A stretch of DNA of 5,118 bases from an uncultured Methylobacteriaceae bacterium (GCA_937872715.1 CALMTJ010000106.1:1-5118); one strand, 5' to 3'; shown: positions 1-5,118, numbered from the stretch's first letter. A program made the numbers and translations. Notes: generated by a model from the letters alone, not told the origin.

Positions 1-386
1 GTCTCGGCCGGCGGGACGAGGCCTTCGAGGCCGCGCAGGAGATCCTCCTCGCTCATCTTGTCGAACTGGATCTCGGAATCGTCGATCGCGGCGGCGGCCG
101 GCGCGACGACGGTGGTGCCGCTGATCATCGGCACCATCTCCGGCTCAGGCTCGTCGACCTCCACGTATTTCTGGAGCGAATGGATCAGCTGCTCCTTCAG
201 GTCGTCCGGAGCGATCGTCTCGTCGGCGATCTCCCGCAGCGCCACCACCGGGTTCTTGTCGCGGTCGCGGTCGATGGTGAGCGGGGCGCCGGACGAGATC
301 AGCCGCGCCCGGTGGCTCGCCAGGAGGACGAGCTCGAACCGGTTCTCGACCTTGTCGATGCAATCCTCGACGGTGACGCGCGCCAT
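1..386 (-). CDS. rpoZ: RNA polymerase omega subunit, 3' end cut off by window
   Basis: Omega is the small RNA polymerase subunit that clamps the beta-prime C-terminus and assists assembly of the core enzyme in the cytoplasm. The 128 visible residues start MARVTVEDCIDKVENRFELV and continue with LLASHRARLISSG (21-33), then DRDKNPVVALREIADE (41-56), the conserved omega core. KEQLIHSLQKYVEVDEPEPE follows at 64-83. An Ala/Val-rich linker (about 84-103) leads to an acidic tail, MSEEDLLRGLEGLVPPAE (111-128), of the alphaproteobacterial type. No stop codon is reached at base 1. Only a few residues should be missing, since related proteins end shortly after LVPP. The ATG at 386-384 has a good ribosome binding site and gives the standard N-terminus. 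The gene diverges from tkt. In alphaproteobacteria rpoZ often precedes a relA/spoT homologue, which would lie outside this window. Identification is very secure. Confidence 0.96.
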   Translation of the reverse strand, partial: MARVTVEDCIDKVENRFELVLLASHRARLISSGAPLTIDRDRDKNPVVALREIADETIAPDDLKEQLIHSLQKYVEVDEPEPEMVPMISGTTVVAPAAAAIDDSEIQFDKMSEEDLLRGLEGLVPPAE

Positions 387-393
387 GCGGCGG

Positions 394-400
394 CTCCTCT
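394..400 (-). promoter_or_regulatory. Ribosome binding site of rpoZ
   Basis: Read on the minus strand, AGAGGAG lies seven bases before the rpoZ ATG. This is a near-ideal Shine-Dalgarno match and spacing, and it fixes the rpoZ start. It is the clearest ribosome binding site in the window apart from that of gap. Confidence 0.8.
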
Positions 401-425
401 GGCATTCGGACGGACGGGATGGTCC

Positions 426-454
426 GCCATAGCGTGCGCCGCCCCGCATCGCAA
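426..454 (-). promoter_or_regulatory. Candidate sigma-70-type promoter for rpoZ
   Basis: On the minus strand TTGCGA (454-449) and TATGGC (431-426) are separated by exactly 17 bases. They match the TTGACA and TATAAT consensus at 4 of 6 and 3 of 6 positions. Transcription would start near base 419, giving a 5' leader of about 30 bases that contains the AGAGGAG site. The spacing and location fit, but the matches are modest in GC-rich DNA, so this is inference. A short inverted repeat, CGGAC (411-415) / GTCCG (422-426), lies around the predicted start point and could be chance. Confidence 0.35.
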
Positions 455-463
455 GATGCAGGC

Positions 464-492
464 TGGACTCGGCCATGCCGCGTGACTAAGAG
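464..492 (+). promoter_or_regulatory. Weak candidate promoter for tkt
   Basis: TGGACT (464-469) and TAAGAG (487-492) are 17 bases apart and point toward tkt. They match the sigma-70 consensus at 4 of 6 and 3 of 6 positions. It is the best-spaced pair I found by eye in the divergent region, but the -10 match is poor. The true promoter may use another sigma factor or an activator. Confidence 0.15.
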
Positions 493-532
493 CCCGCCTT
501 CCACCCGGCTGCACGCGCGCTCTCCCGCGCCT

Positions 533-542
533 GGATCGATCC
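533..542. other. Perfect 10-base palindrome directly before tkt start
   Basis: GGATCGATCC is a perfect palindrome ending at the base before the TTG start codon of tkt. Its first GGA is also the only weak Shine-Dalgarno-like element at this start, with seven bases to TTG. The palindrome is certain from the sequence. A role as operator or translational hairpin is speculative, because a 10-base palindrome with no loop can be coincidence. Confidence 0.25.
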
Positions 543-2543
543 TTGCCCGACGTCCCGTCCGAGCGCCCCAGCCATTCCGAGCTCGCGGGCGCCGTGCGGG
601 CGCTCGCGATGGACGGCGTCGAGGCCGCGAAGTCGGGCCATCCAGGCCTCCCCATGGGGGCGGCCGACGTCGCGACGGTCCTGTTCACGCGGTTCCTGAA
701 GTTCGACGCCGCCGACCCGCTCTGGCCGGACCGCGACCGGTTCGTGCTGTCGGCCGGCCACGGCTCCATGATGCTCTACGGCCTCCTGCACCTCGTCGGG
801 CAGGACGGCATGACGATCGACGAGCTGAAGCGCTTCCGTCAGCTCGAATCCAAGACGCCCGGCCATCCCGAGCATTTCATGACGCCCGGCGTCGAGACCA
901 CGACCGGCCCGCTCGGCCAGGGTCTCGCGACCGCGGTCGGCATGGCGATGGCCGAGCGCATGCTCGCGGCCGAGTTCGGCCCGGAGGTCTGCAACCACCG
1001 CACCTACGTGCTGGCCTCGGACGGCGACCTCATGGAGGGCGTGAGCCAGGAGGCCATCGCGCTCGCCGGCCACCTGCGCCTGTCGCGGCTCGTGGTCCTG
1101 TTCGACGACAACGGCATCTCGATCGACGGCCCGCTCTCCCTGGCGGATTCGGTCGACCAGCCGAGGCGCTTCGAGGCCTGCGGCTGGCGGGCGGAGCGGA
1201 TCGACGGGCACGATCCGGACGCGATCGCGGCGGCGCTGGAGCGGGCATCGCAGTCCGAGCGGCCGACGCTCCTCGCCTGCAAGACGACGATCGGCTTCGG
1301 CGCGCCGAAGAAGGCCGGTACGGCCAAGGCGCATAGCGACCCGCTCGGCGCGGAGGAGCTGGCCGGGGCGAAGGCGGCGATCGGCTGGACGCATGGCCCC
1401 TTCGAGGTGCCGGACGCGATCCGGGCCGCCTGGCGGGCGGCCGGGCATCGAGGTGCGGCCGACCGGCAGGCGTGGCTCGGCCGCGTGGAGGCGCTGGAGA
1501 TGGCGAGGAAGGCGGAGTTCGCCCGCCGGATGCACCGGAAGGATCCGGAGGGATTGCCGGGCGCCATCGCGGACCTGAAGGCGAAGCTCGTCCAGGGCCC
1601 GCAGGCGGTCGCGACCCGCAAGGCGAGCGAGCTCGCGCTCGCGGCCGTCACGCCCATCATGCCGGAGCTGGTGCTGGGCTCCGCCGACCTCACGCCCTCC
1701 AACAACGTCCGTGTCAACGATCCCGTGTCGCTCGCGCCCGGCGCGTTCGGCGGCCGCTACATCCATTACGGCATCCGCGAGCACGGCATGGCGGCGGCCA
1801 TGAACGGGATCTCCATCCACGGCGGCTTCCGGCCGGCGGGCGCGACTTTCCTCGCCTTCTCGGATTACGCCCGGCCCGCCATCCGGATCGCGGCGCTCGG
1901 CGGCATCCCGGTCGTCTACGTGATGACGCACGATTCGATCGGCCTCGGCGAGGACGGCCCGACGCACCAGCCGGTGGAGCACCTGGCGGCGTTGCGGGCG
2001 ATGCCGAACCTGCGCGTCTTCCGCCCCGCCGACGCGGTCGAGACCGCGGAATGCTGGCAGCTCGCGCTCGAGCGCACGGATGGGCCGAGCCTGCTCGCGC
2101 TCACCCGGCAGAACCTCCCGCAGGTCCGCACGACCGCCTCCGAGGCGAACCTCTGCACGGTCGGCGCCTACGAGCTCGCCGGAGCGGACGGCCCCGCTCA
2201 CGCGACGCTCTTCGCCTCGGGCTCGGAGGTCGAGATCGCGCTTGCCGCCCGCGACACCCTGGTCGGGAAGGGCGTGCCGGCCCGGGTGGTCTCCGTGCCG
2301 TCGCTGGACCTGTTCCTCGCCCAGCCCGAGGAGAGCAGGCGCCGGGTGATCGGCGATGCGCCCGTCCGGGTGGCCGTCGAGGCGGCGGTGAGGTTCGGCT
2401 GGGACGCGGTGATCGGCGACACCGGCGGTTTCGTCGGGATGACGGGGTTCGGGGCGAGCGCTCCCTACCGGGATCTTTACCGCCATTTCGGAATCACCGC
2501 GGAAGCGGTCGCGGAACGGGTTCTCCGCACCCATAATCAATGA
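543..2543 (+). CDS. tkt: Transketolase
   Basis: Transketolase (EC 2.2.1.1) is a thiamine-diphosphate and divalent-metal enzyme that moves two-carbon ketol units between sugar phosphates in the pentose-phosphate and Calvin-type pathways. It is cytoplasmic and normally a homodimer. The 666 residues match the usual length of about 650-670. Visible family marks are SGHPGLPMGAADVA (31-44, active-site His33), SAGHGSMMLYGLLH (70-83, His73), and the cofactor motif SDGDLMEG (159-166) with DDN ending at Asn190. The pyrimidine-domain REHGMAAAMNG (412-422) carries catalytic Glu413, and GLGEDGPTHQPVEH (467-480) carries His475. The C-terminal domain covers about 540-666. TTG at 543 is the first usual start codon after an in-frame stop at 483-485. 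It leaves a normal N-terminal lead before LAGAVRALAMDGVEAAKSGH. GTG at 594 or ATG at 609 would cut into conserved sequence. No strong ribosome binding site is seen. The gene lies 49 bases ahead of gap and is probably cotranscribed with it. Confidence 0.97.
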   Translation: MPDVPSERPSHSELAGAVRALAMDGVEAAKSGHPGLPMGAADVATVLFTRFLKFDAADPLWPDRDRFVLSAGHGSMMLYGLLHLVGQDGMTIDELKRFRQLESKTPGHPEHFMTPGVETTTGPLGQGLATAVGMAMAERMLAAEFGPEVCNHRTYVLASDGDLMEGVSQEAIALAGHLRLSRLVVLFDDNGISIDGPLSLADSVDQPRRFEACGWRAERIDGHDPDAIAAALERASQSERPTLLACKTTIGFGAPKKAGTAKAHSDPLGAEELAGAKAAIGWTHGPFEVPDAIRAAWRAAGHRGAADRQAWLGRVEALEMARKAEFARRMHRKDPEGLPGAIADLKAKLVQGPQAVATRKASELALAAVTPIMPELVLGSADLTPSNNVRVNDPVSLAPGAFGGRYIHYGIREHGMAAAMNGISIHGGFRPAGATFLAFSDYARPAIRIAALGGIPVVYVMTHDSIGLGEDGPTHQPVEHLAALRAMPNLRVFRPADAVETAECWQLALERTDGPSLLALTRQNLPQVRTTASEANLCTVGAYELAGADGPAHATLFASGSEVEIALAARDTLVGKGVPARVVSVPSLDLFLAQPEESRRRVIGDAPVRVAVEAAVRFGWDAVIGDTGGFVGMTGFGASAPYRDLYRHFGITAEAVAERVLRTHNQ

Positions 2544-2554
2544 CGATTTTCAAC

Positions 2555-2573
2555 CCGGCCTCCACCGGGCCGG
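2555..2573 (+). promoter_or_regulatory. GC hairpin in the tkt-gap spacer, next to the gap ribosome binding site
   Basis: CCGGCC (2555-2560) and GGCCGG (2568-2573) form a perfect six-base-pair all-GC stem with a seven-base loop. It ends two bases before the GGAGG that serves gap. Alternative pairings exist: CCCGG (2554-2558) with CCGGG (2565-2569), and CCTCC (2559-2563) with GGAGG (2575-2579). The last would hide the ribosome binding site. No T-run follows, so it does not look like an intrinsic terminator. It could tune gap translation or protect a processed 5' end. Pairing is seen in the sequence and function is inferred. Confidence 0.4.
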
Positions 2574-2574
2574 C

Positions 2575-2582
2575 GGAGGGAG
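2575..2582 (+). promoter_or_regulatory. Ribosome binding site of gap
   Basis: GGAGGGAG is a strong Shine-Dalgarno sequence whose last G lies ten bases before the gap ATG at 2593. The spacing is slightly long if the first GGAGG is used and normal if GGGAG is used. Such a strong site suits a highly expressed glycolytic enzyme and contrasts with the weak site before tkt. Confidence 0.7.
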
Positions 2583-2592
2583 CCAGGCGGAT

Positions 2593-3600
2593 ATGAGTGT
2601 CAAGGTTGCCATCAACGGGTTCGGCCGCATCGGCCGCAACGTGCTGCGGGCCATCAAGGAGAGCGGACGCACCGACATCGCCGTCGTGGCGATCAACGAT
2701 CTCGGGCCGGTCGAAACGAACGCGCATCTCCTGCGCTTCGATTCCGTGCACGGCCGCTTCCCCGGGACGGTCGAGGTCGAGGGCGACAACCTCGTCGTCG
2801 ACGGGCAGAAGATCCGCGTCACCGCGATCAGGAACCCGGCCGAGCTGCCGCACGGGGAGCTCGGCGTGGACATCGCTCTCGAATGCACGGGCATCTTCAC
2901 GTCGAAGGACAAGGCGAAGGCCCATCTCGACGCGGGCGCCAAGCGCGTGCTCGTCTCGGCGCCTGCCGACAATGCGGACCTCACGGTCGTGTACGGCGTC
3001 AACCACGACAAGCTCACCGCGGATCACCTCGTCGTGTCGAACGGCTCTTGCACCACGAACTGCCTCGCGCCGATCGCGAAGGTGCTGAACGACACGGTCG
3101 GCATCGAGCGCGGCTACATGACGACCGTTCACGCCTATACCGGCGACCAGCCGACGCTCGATACGCTGCACAAGGATCTCTATCGCGGCCGGGCCGCCGC
3201 TCTGGCCGCCATCCCGACCTCCACGGGAGCCGCGAAGGCGATCGGTCTCGTCCTGCCCGAGCTGAAGGGCAAGCTCGACGGCTCCGCGATCCGCATCCCG
3301 ACGCCGAACGTGTCGCTGATCGATCTGAAGATCGTGGCCTCGCGGGAAACAACAGTCGCCGAGATCAACGATGCCATGAAGCGCGCGGCCGGCCAGGAGC
3401 TGAAGGGCGTGCTGAACTACACGGACGCGCCGAACGTCTCGATCGATTTCAACCACGACCCGCACTCCTCCACCTTCCACACCGACCAGACGAAGGTGAT
3501 CGACGGCACCTTCGTGCGGGTCATGTCCTGGTACGACAACGAGTGGGGCTTCTCGAACCGCATGGCGGACACCGCCGTCGCGATGGCGAAGCTGATCTGA
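2593..3600 (+). CDS. gap: Type I glyceraldehyde-3-phosphate dehydrogenase
   Basis: This enzyme oxidises and phosphorylates glyceraldehyde-3-phosphate to 1,3-bisphosphoglycerate, reversibly, in glycolysis, gluconeogenesis or the Calvin cycle. It is a cytoplasmic tetramer. The 335 residues are a normal full length. The N-terminal Rossmann fold shows INGFGRIGR (7-15) and AINDLGPVETNAHLLRFDSVHGRF (33-56), where Asp36 corresponds to the residue that binds the adenosine ribose in NAD-dependent forms. The catalytic segment SNGSCTTNCLAP (149-160) carries Cys153, and His180 lies in TTVHAYTGDQ (177-186). The phosphate-binding loop PTSTGAAKA is at 208-216, and SWYDNEWGFSNRM (312-324) is the typical C-terminal signature. 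The position equivalent to Bacillus Pro188 is Leu192, discussed under findings. ATG at 2593 is supported by a strong ribosome binding site. The next gene begins one base after the stop. Confidence 0.98.
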   Translation: MSVKVAINGFGRIGRNVLRAIKESGRTDIAVVAINDLGPVETNAHLLRFDSVHGRFPGTVEVEGDNLVVDGQKIRVTAIRNPAELPHGELGVDIALECTGIFTSKDKAKAHLDAGAKRVLVSAPADNADLTVVYGVNHDKLTADHLVVSNGSCTTNCLAPIAKVLNDTVGIERGYMTTVHAYTGDQPTLDTLHKDLYRGRAAALAAIPTSTGAAKAIGLVLPELKGKLDGSAIRIPTPNVSLIDLKIVASRETTVAEINDAMKRAAGQELKGVLNYTDAPNVSIDFNHDPHSSTFHTDQTKVIDGTFVRVMSWYDNEWGFSNRMADTAVAMAKLI

Positions 3601-3601
3601 G

Positions 3602-3892
3602 ATGGGCGACGACGACGGGAGCGCCGCGTTCGAGGAGCTGAAGCGGCTCGTCGACGAGGCGTTCCCCGATCTTCGCTGTCTTCGCTGCGGAAACGAGTCG
3701 TTCCTGCTCGCGAGCGACGTCGACGCACTTGGCACGGGCAAGCCGGACCGGGGAAGCGTTCTCAAGCTGCAAGCCGTGCTCGCGAACCCTCACACGCCCG
3801 TGCTAACCTTGGCTTGCACGAGGTGCGGCTTCATCGAGCACCATATCGTGGGTGCCATGGCGCGTGCTTCGAAGCCGATCGAGACGGCTTGA
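3602..3892 (+). CDS. Small zinc-ribbon-like protein of unknown function
   Basis: This 96-residue hypothetical protein has two cysteine knuckles, CLRCG at 26-30 and CTRCGFIEHH at 72-81. They are separated by a hydrophobic and polar stretch containing KLQAVLANPHTPVLTLA. Two CxxC pairs about 43 residues apart on beta-type segments are typical of zinc ribbons, which bind nucleic acid, protein or only structural metal. The N-terminus, MGDDDGSAAFEELKRLVDEAF, is acidic and probably helical. No signal peptide or membrane segment is seen, so it should be cytoplasmic. The ATG lies one base after the gap stop, with no clear ribosome binding site, which suggests translational coupling to gap. The stop overlaps the next start by one base (TGATG). 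The gene is very likely real because of coupling at both ends and the ordered cysteines. The molecular role is unknown. Confidence 0.8.
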   Translation: MGDDDGSAAFEELKRLVDEAFPDLRCLRCGNESFLLASDVDALGTGKPDRGSVLKLQAVLANPHTPVLTLACTRCGFIEHHIVGAMARASKPIETA

Positions 3893-4230
3893 TGGCTGAG
3901 ATCATCAGGCCGCGGTTCGGCGACGGCGGCGGGGGACCCGAGGACCCGATGCTAGAGACACGCGTCACGAGGCTCGAGCAGGACGTGCAGGAGATGAAAT
4001 CCAGCCTGCGCTCGATCGAGCTCGCGGTGGCCGAGATGAAACACCTGCCGAAGGCGGCCGACCTCGCAGCCTTGCGAAGCGACTTCGCCGGCCTGAAGGC
4101 GGATGTCGCGGAGATGCGGGGCCGCCTGTCGCAGATGCCGACCCTGCTTCAGCTCGTGACGGTGGTGATCACGACATGGTCCGCGGGCGCCGCCATGGTA
4201 TTCACGCTTCTGCGCCTCGCGCGACCCTGA
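3892..4230 (+). CDS. Coiled-coil protein with C-terminal membrane anchor
   Basis: This 112-residue hypothetical protein has a Gly-rich N-terminus (about 8-19), then two long amphipathic helices, then a membrane helix at about 84-107 ending only five residues from the C-terminus (RLARP). Hydrophobic residues follow strict 3-4 heptad spacing: L21, V25, L28, V32, M35, L39, I42, V46, M49, then L58, L61, F65, L68, V72, M75, L79, M82. The two runs are split by HLPKAAD with Pro53. A motif LxxDVxEM(K/R)xxL occurs at 28-39 and again at 68-79, so the two helices may be an internal duplication. The layout predicts a tail-anchored inner-membrane protein with a cytoplasmic coiled coil. The ATG at 3892 overlaps the preceding stop (TGATG). 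The frame is open farther upstream from 3814, but that would overlap the zinc-ribbon gene by 79 bases. It resembles the downstream gene product. Function is unknown. Confidence 0.78.
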   Translation: MAEIIRPRFGDGGGGPEDPMLETRVTRLEQDVQEMKSSLRSIELAVAEMKHLPKAADLAALRSDFAGLKADVAEMRGRLSQMPTLLQLVTVVITTWSAGAAMVFTLLRLARP

Positions 4231-4253
4231 TCCGAGCCGAAAGTTGAGCGTCG

Positions 4254-4730
4254 ATGTCCGCAGCCCTTTCCCCCGTCCTCTCCGATTCCACGCCTCGTGC
4301 GGAGCCGGAACCGGGCAACGGAACCGGCACGGCCGAACGCGAGATCGTCGTGCCCGCTCACGGTCCCGCGTCGTCGCCCGCCGTCAACGGGCATGACCGG
4401 GCGGCCTTCCCCGAAACCCCTGCATCGTCCGAGCCGCTGGCGCGGATCGAGGACAAGACCTCCCGTATCGAGGAGAAGCTCGCCCGTTCGGAGGCCGCGA
4501 CGCAGCGCGTGGTCGACCGGTTCGAGCTGGCGGTGACCCGGATGGGCGAGATGGCCTCGCAATCCGAGCTCGCGGCGGTGAGGGGAGAGGTGTCGTTCAT
4601 CGCCCGGCGCGTCCGGAAGGCCCCTGGCATCGGCGCGCTGGCGGCCACGGCCGTCGCGGCGGCCGTCCTCACGGCCGTCCTCATGCTACTGGTGCTCCGC
4701 TACGCGCCCGGCCTCCTGCCGCCGAGATGA
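4254..4730 (+). CDS. Coiled-coil protein with C-terminal membrane anchor, likely paralogue of the upstream gene
   Basis: This 158-residue hypothetical protein has a Pro/Ala/Ser/Glu-rich, probably disordered N-terminus (1-60). A helical region with heptad-spaced positions follows (62-120), including a tandem heptad RIEDKTS RIEEKLA at 64-77 and L106, V109, V113, I116, V120. A basic patch, RRVRK (118-122), precedes one strongly hydrophobic helix at about 126-148. The C-terminal tail is short (RYAPGLLPPR). By the positive-inside rule the N-terminus should be cytoplasmic and the tail periplasmic. Residues 91-113 align without gaps to residues 43-65 of the preceding protein (shared ELAV, M, LAA and R plus acidic and hydrophobic matches), which suggests a common origin. 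The gene follows that stop by 23 bases with only a weak ribosome binding site, and its TGA overlaps the next start (ATGA). Function is unknown. It might be a scaffold or membrane tether. Confidence 0.78.
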   Translation: MSAALSPVLSDSTPRAEPEPGNGTGTAEREIVVPAHGPASSPAVNGHDRAAFPETPASSEPLARIEDKTSRIEEKLARSEAATQRVVDRFELAVTRMGEMASQSELAAVRGEVSFIARRVRKAPGIGALAATAVAAAVLTAVLMLLVLRYAPGLLPPR

Positions 4731-5118
4731 CCTTCCGGCAGCCGCGCCGCCGGACGGTCCGGTGGCGCGAGGCCGGCGGAGATGGGATCGAGCACGTGAC
4801 GGTCGCGCCGGACGCCGACGAGATCGTGGCCCGGGGCGTGATCGTAGGCCGGCGCGGCGGGACGCCCTACGGGGTCGATTACACCTTGATCTGCGGGCCG
4901 GACTGGACGGTGCGGGTGCTGGAACTCGCCAACACGGACGGGATGGCGATGTCCCTCTCGTCCGACGGGGCCGGCGCCTGGCGCAACCATGACGGCCGCC
5001 CGCTGCCCGAACTCGATGGCTGCATCGACGTCGACCTCGCCGGCTCCGCCTTCACCAACACGCTGCCGATCCGTCGCACGGACTGGGAGCTGTGCACCGG
5101 CAGCGTTCTGTTCACGAT
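4727..5118 (+). CDS. Putative glycolipid-binding family protein (PF06475/DUF1089), 3' end cut off
   Basis: The visible 130 residues start MTFRQPRRRTVRWREAGGDG and remain open to the window edge. Family-type features in order are the VRW near the N-terminus (11-13), GVIVGRRGGTPYGVDYTLICGPDW (37-60), the AWRNHDGRPLPELDGCIDVDL stretch (84-104), and TNTLPIRRTDW (110-120). The LDGCxDVDL...TNTLPIRR block is the hallmark of PF06475, annotated as putative glycolipid-binding because its fold resembles proteins that handle lipids or lipoproteins. Members are usually near 190 residues, so about a third is missing. No signal peptide is present at this start, so the protein would be cytoplasmic. The ATG overlaps the preceding stop as ATGA, which points to translational coupling. 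Family assignment is from remembered motifs and is strong. The biochemical role, and the tie to glycolipids, are unproven in the family. Confidence 0.85.
   Translation, partial: MTFRQPRRRTVRWREAGGDGIEHVTVAPDADEIVARGVIVGRRGGTPYGVDYTLICGPDWTVRVLELANTDGMAMSLSSDGAGAWRNHDGRPLPELDGCIDVDLAGSAFTNTLPIRRTDWELCTGSVLFT

Noticed and set aside
58..432. A 124-codon plus-strand open frame over rpoZ
   Set aside because: It lies antisense to rpoZ and is Ser/Arg-rich without domain character. The minus-strand omega sequence is clearly the coding one.
1472..2536. A 354-codon plus-strand open frame inside tkt in another frame
   Set aside because: It is an Arg/Gly/Ala-rich translation within a conserved enzyme gene. 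No motif supports an overlapping gene.
486..2540. A 684-codon open frame on the minus strand opposite tkt
   Set aside because: It is exactly antisense to an unmistakable transketolase. Its translation is rich in Arg, Gly and Ala with no recognisable domain, as expected of shadow frames in GC-rich genes where stop codons are rare.
2554..2573. Intrinsic terminator between tkt and gap
   Set aside because: The GC hairpin is not followed by a T-run and is directly joined to the gap ribosome binding site, so termination is not supported.
2494..3765. A 423-codon minus-strand open frame opposite gap and the zinc-ribbon gene
   Set aside because: It overlaps the full length of a certain GAPDH gene, spans gene borders and has a low-complexity Arg/Asp/Val-rich translation. 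It is a shadow frame.
3814..3891. An upstream in-frame extension of the 112-aa tail-anchored protein
   Set aside because: Starting at 3814 would overlap the zinc-ribbon gene by 79 bases, and the added residues mirror that gene's CTRCG region in another frame. The TGATG junction at 3892 is the more natural start.
4700..4990. A 96-codon minus-strand open frame at the right edge
   Set aside because: It is antisense to the PF06475 protein, whose LDGCIDVDL and TNTLPIRR motifs make the plus strand the coding one.

Overview
This GC-rich window has short intergenic gaps and alphaproteobacterial protein signatures. Its omega subunit starts MARVTVEDCID and ends MSEEDLLRGLEGLVPP, and its GAPDH carries a YTGDQPTLDTLHKD segment. 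I infer a Rhizobiales/Hyphomicrobiales member, possibly Methylobacteriaceae. The genus is a guess from overall character, not a database result.

Layout. On the minus strand at the left edge lies rpoZ (RNA polymerase omega), with its last few residues cut off. A 156-base divergent intergenic region (387-542) separates it from a plus-strand gene train that runs to the right edge. The train holds transketolase (tkt, 543-2543, TTG start), type I glyceraldehyde-3-phosphate dehydrogenase (gap, 2593-3600), a 96-aa protein with two CxxC knuckles (3602-3892), a 112-aa coiled-coil tail-anchored protein (3892-4230), a 158-aa protein of the same architecture (4254-4730), and the first 130 codons of a PF06475 (DUF1089, putative glycolipid-binding) protein (4727-5118 and beyond). 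From gap onward the genes are 1 to 23 bases apart or overlap at TGATG and ATGA junctions, so they look like one translationally coupled operon.

How the genes fit together. Transketolase and GAPDH serve the pentose-phosphate/Calvin-type carbon rearrangements and lower glycolysis/gluconeogenesis. They form a common alphaproteobacterial pair that is often followed by pgk. Here the next genes are small membrane and zinc-knuckle proteins of unknown function. The two membrane proteins share a gapless 23-residue similarity, so they are probably distant tandem paralogues. This accessory cluster is the least explained part of the window.

No RNA genes, CRISPR arrays, insertion sequences or convincing intrinsic terminators were seen. 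No stretch longer than 300 bases lacks a gene.
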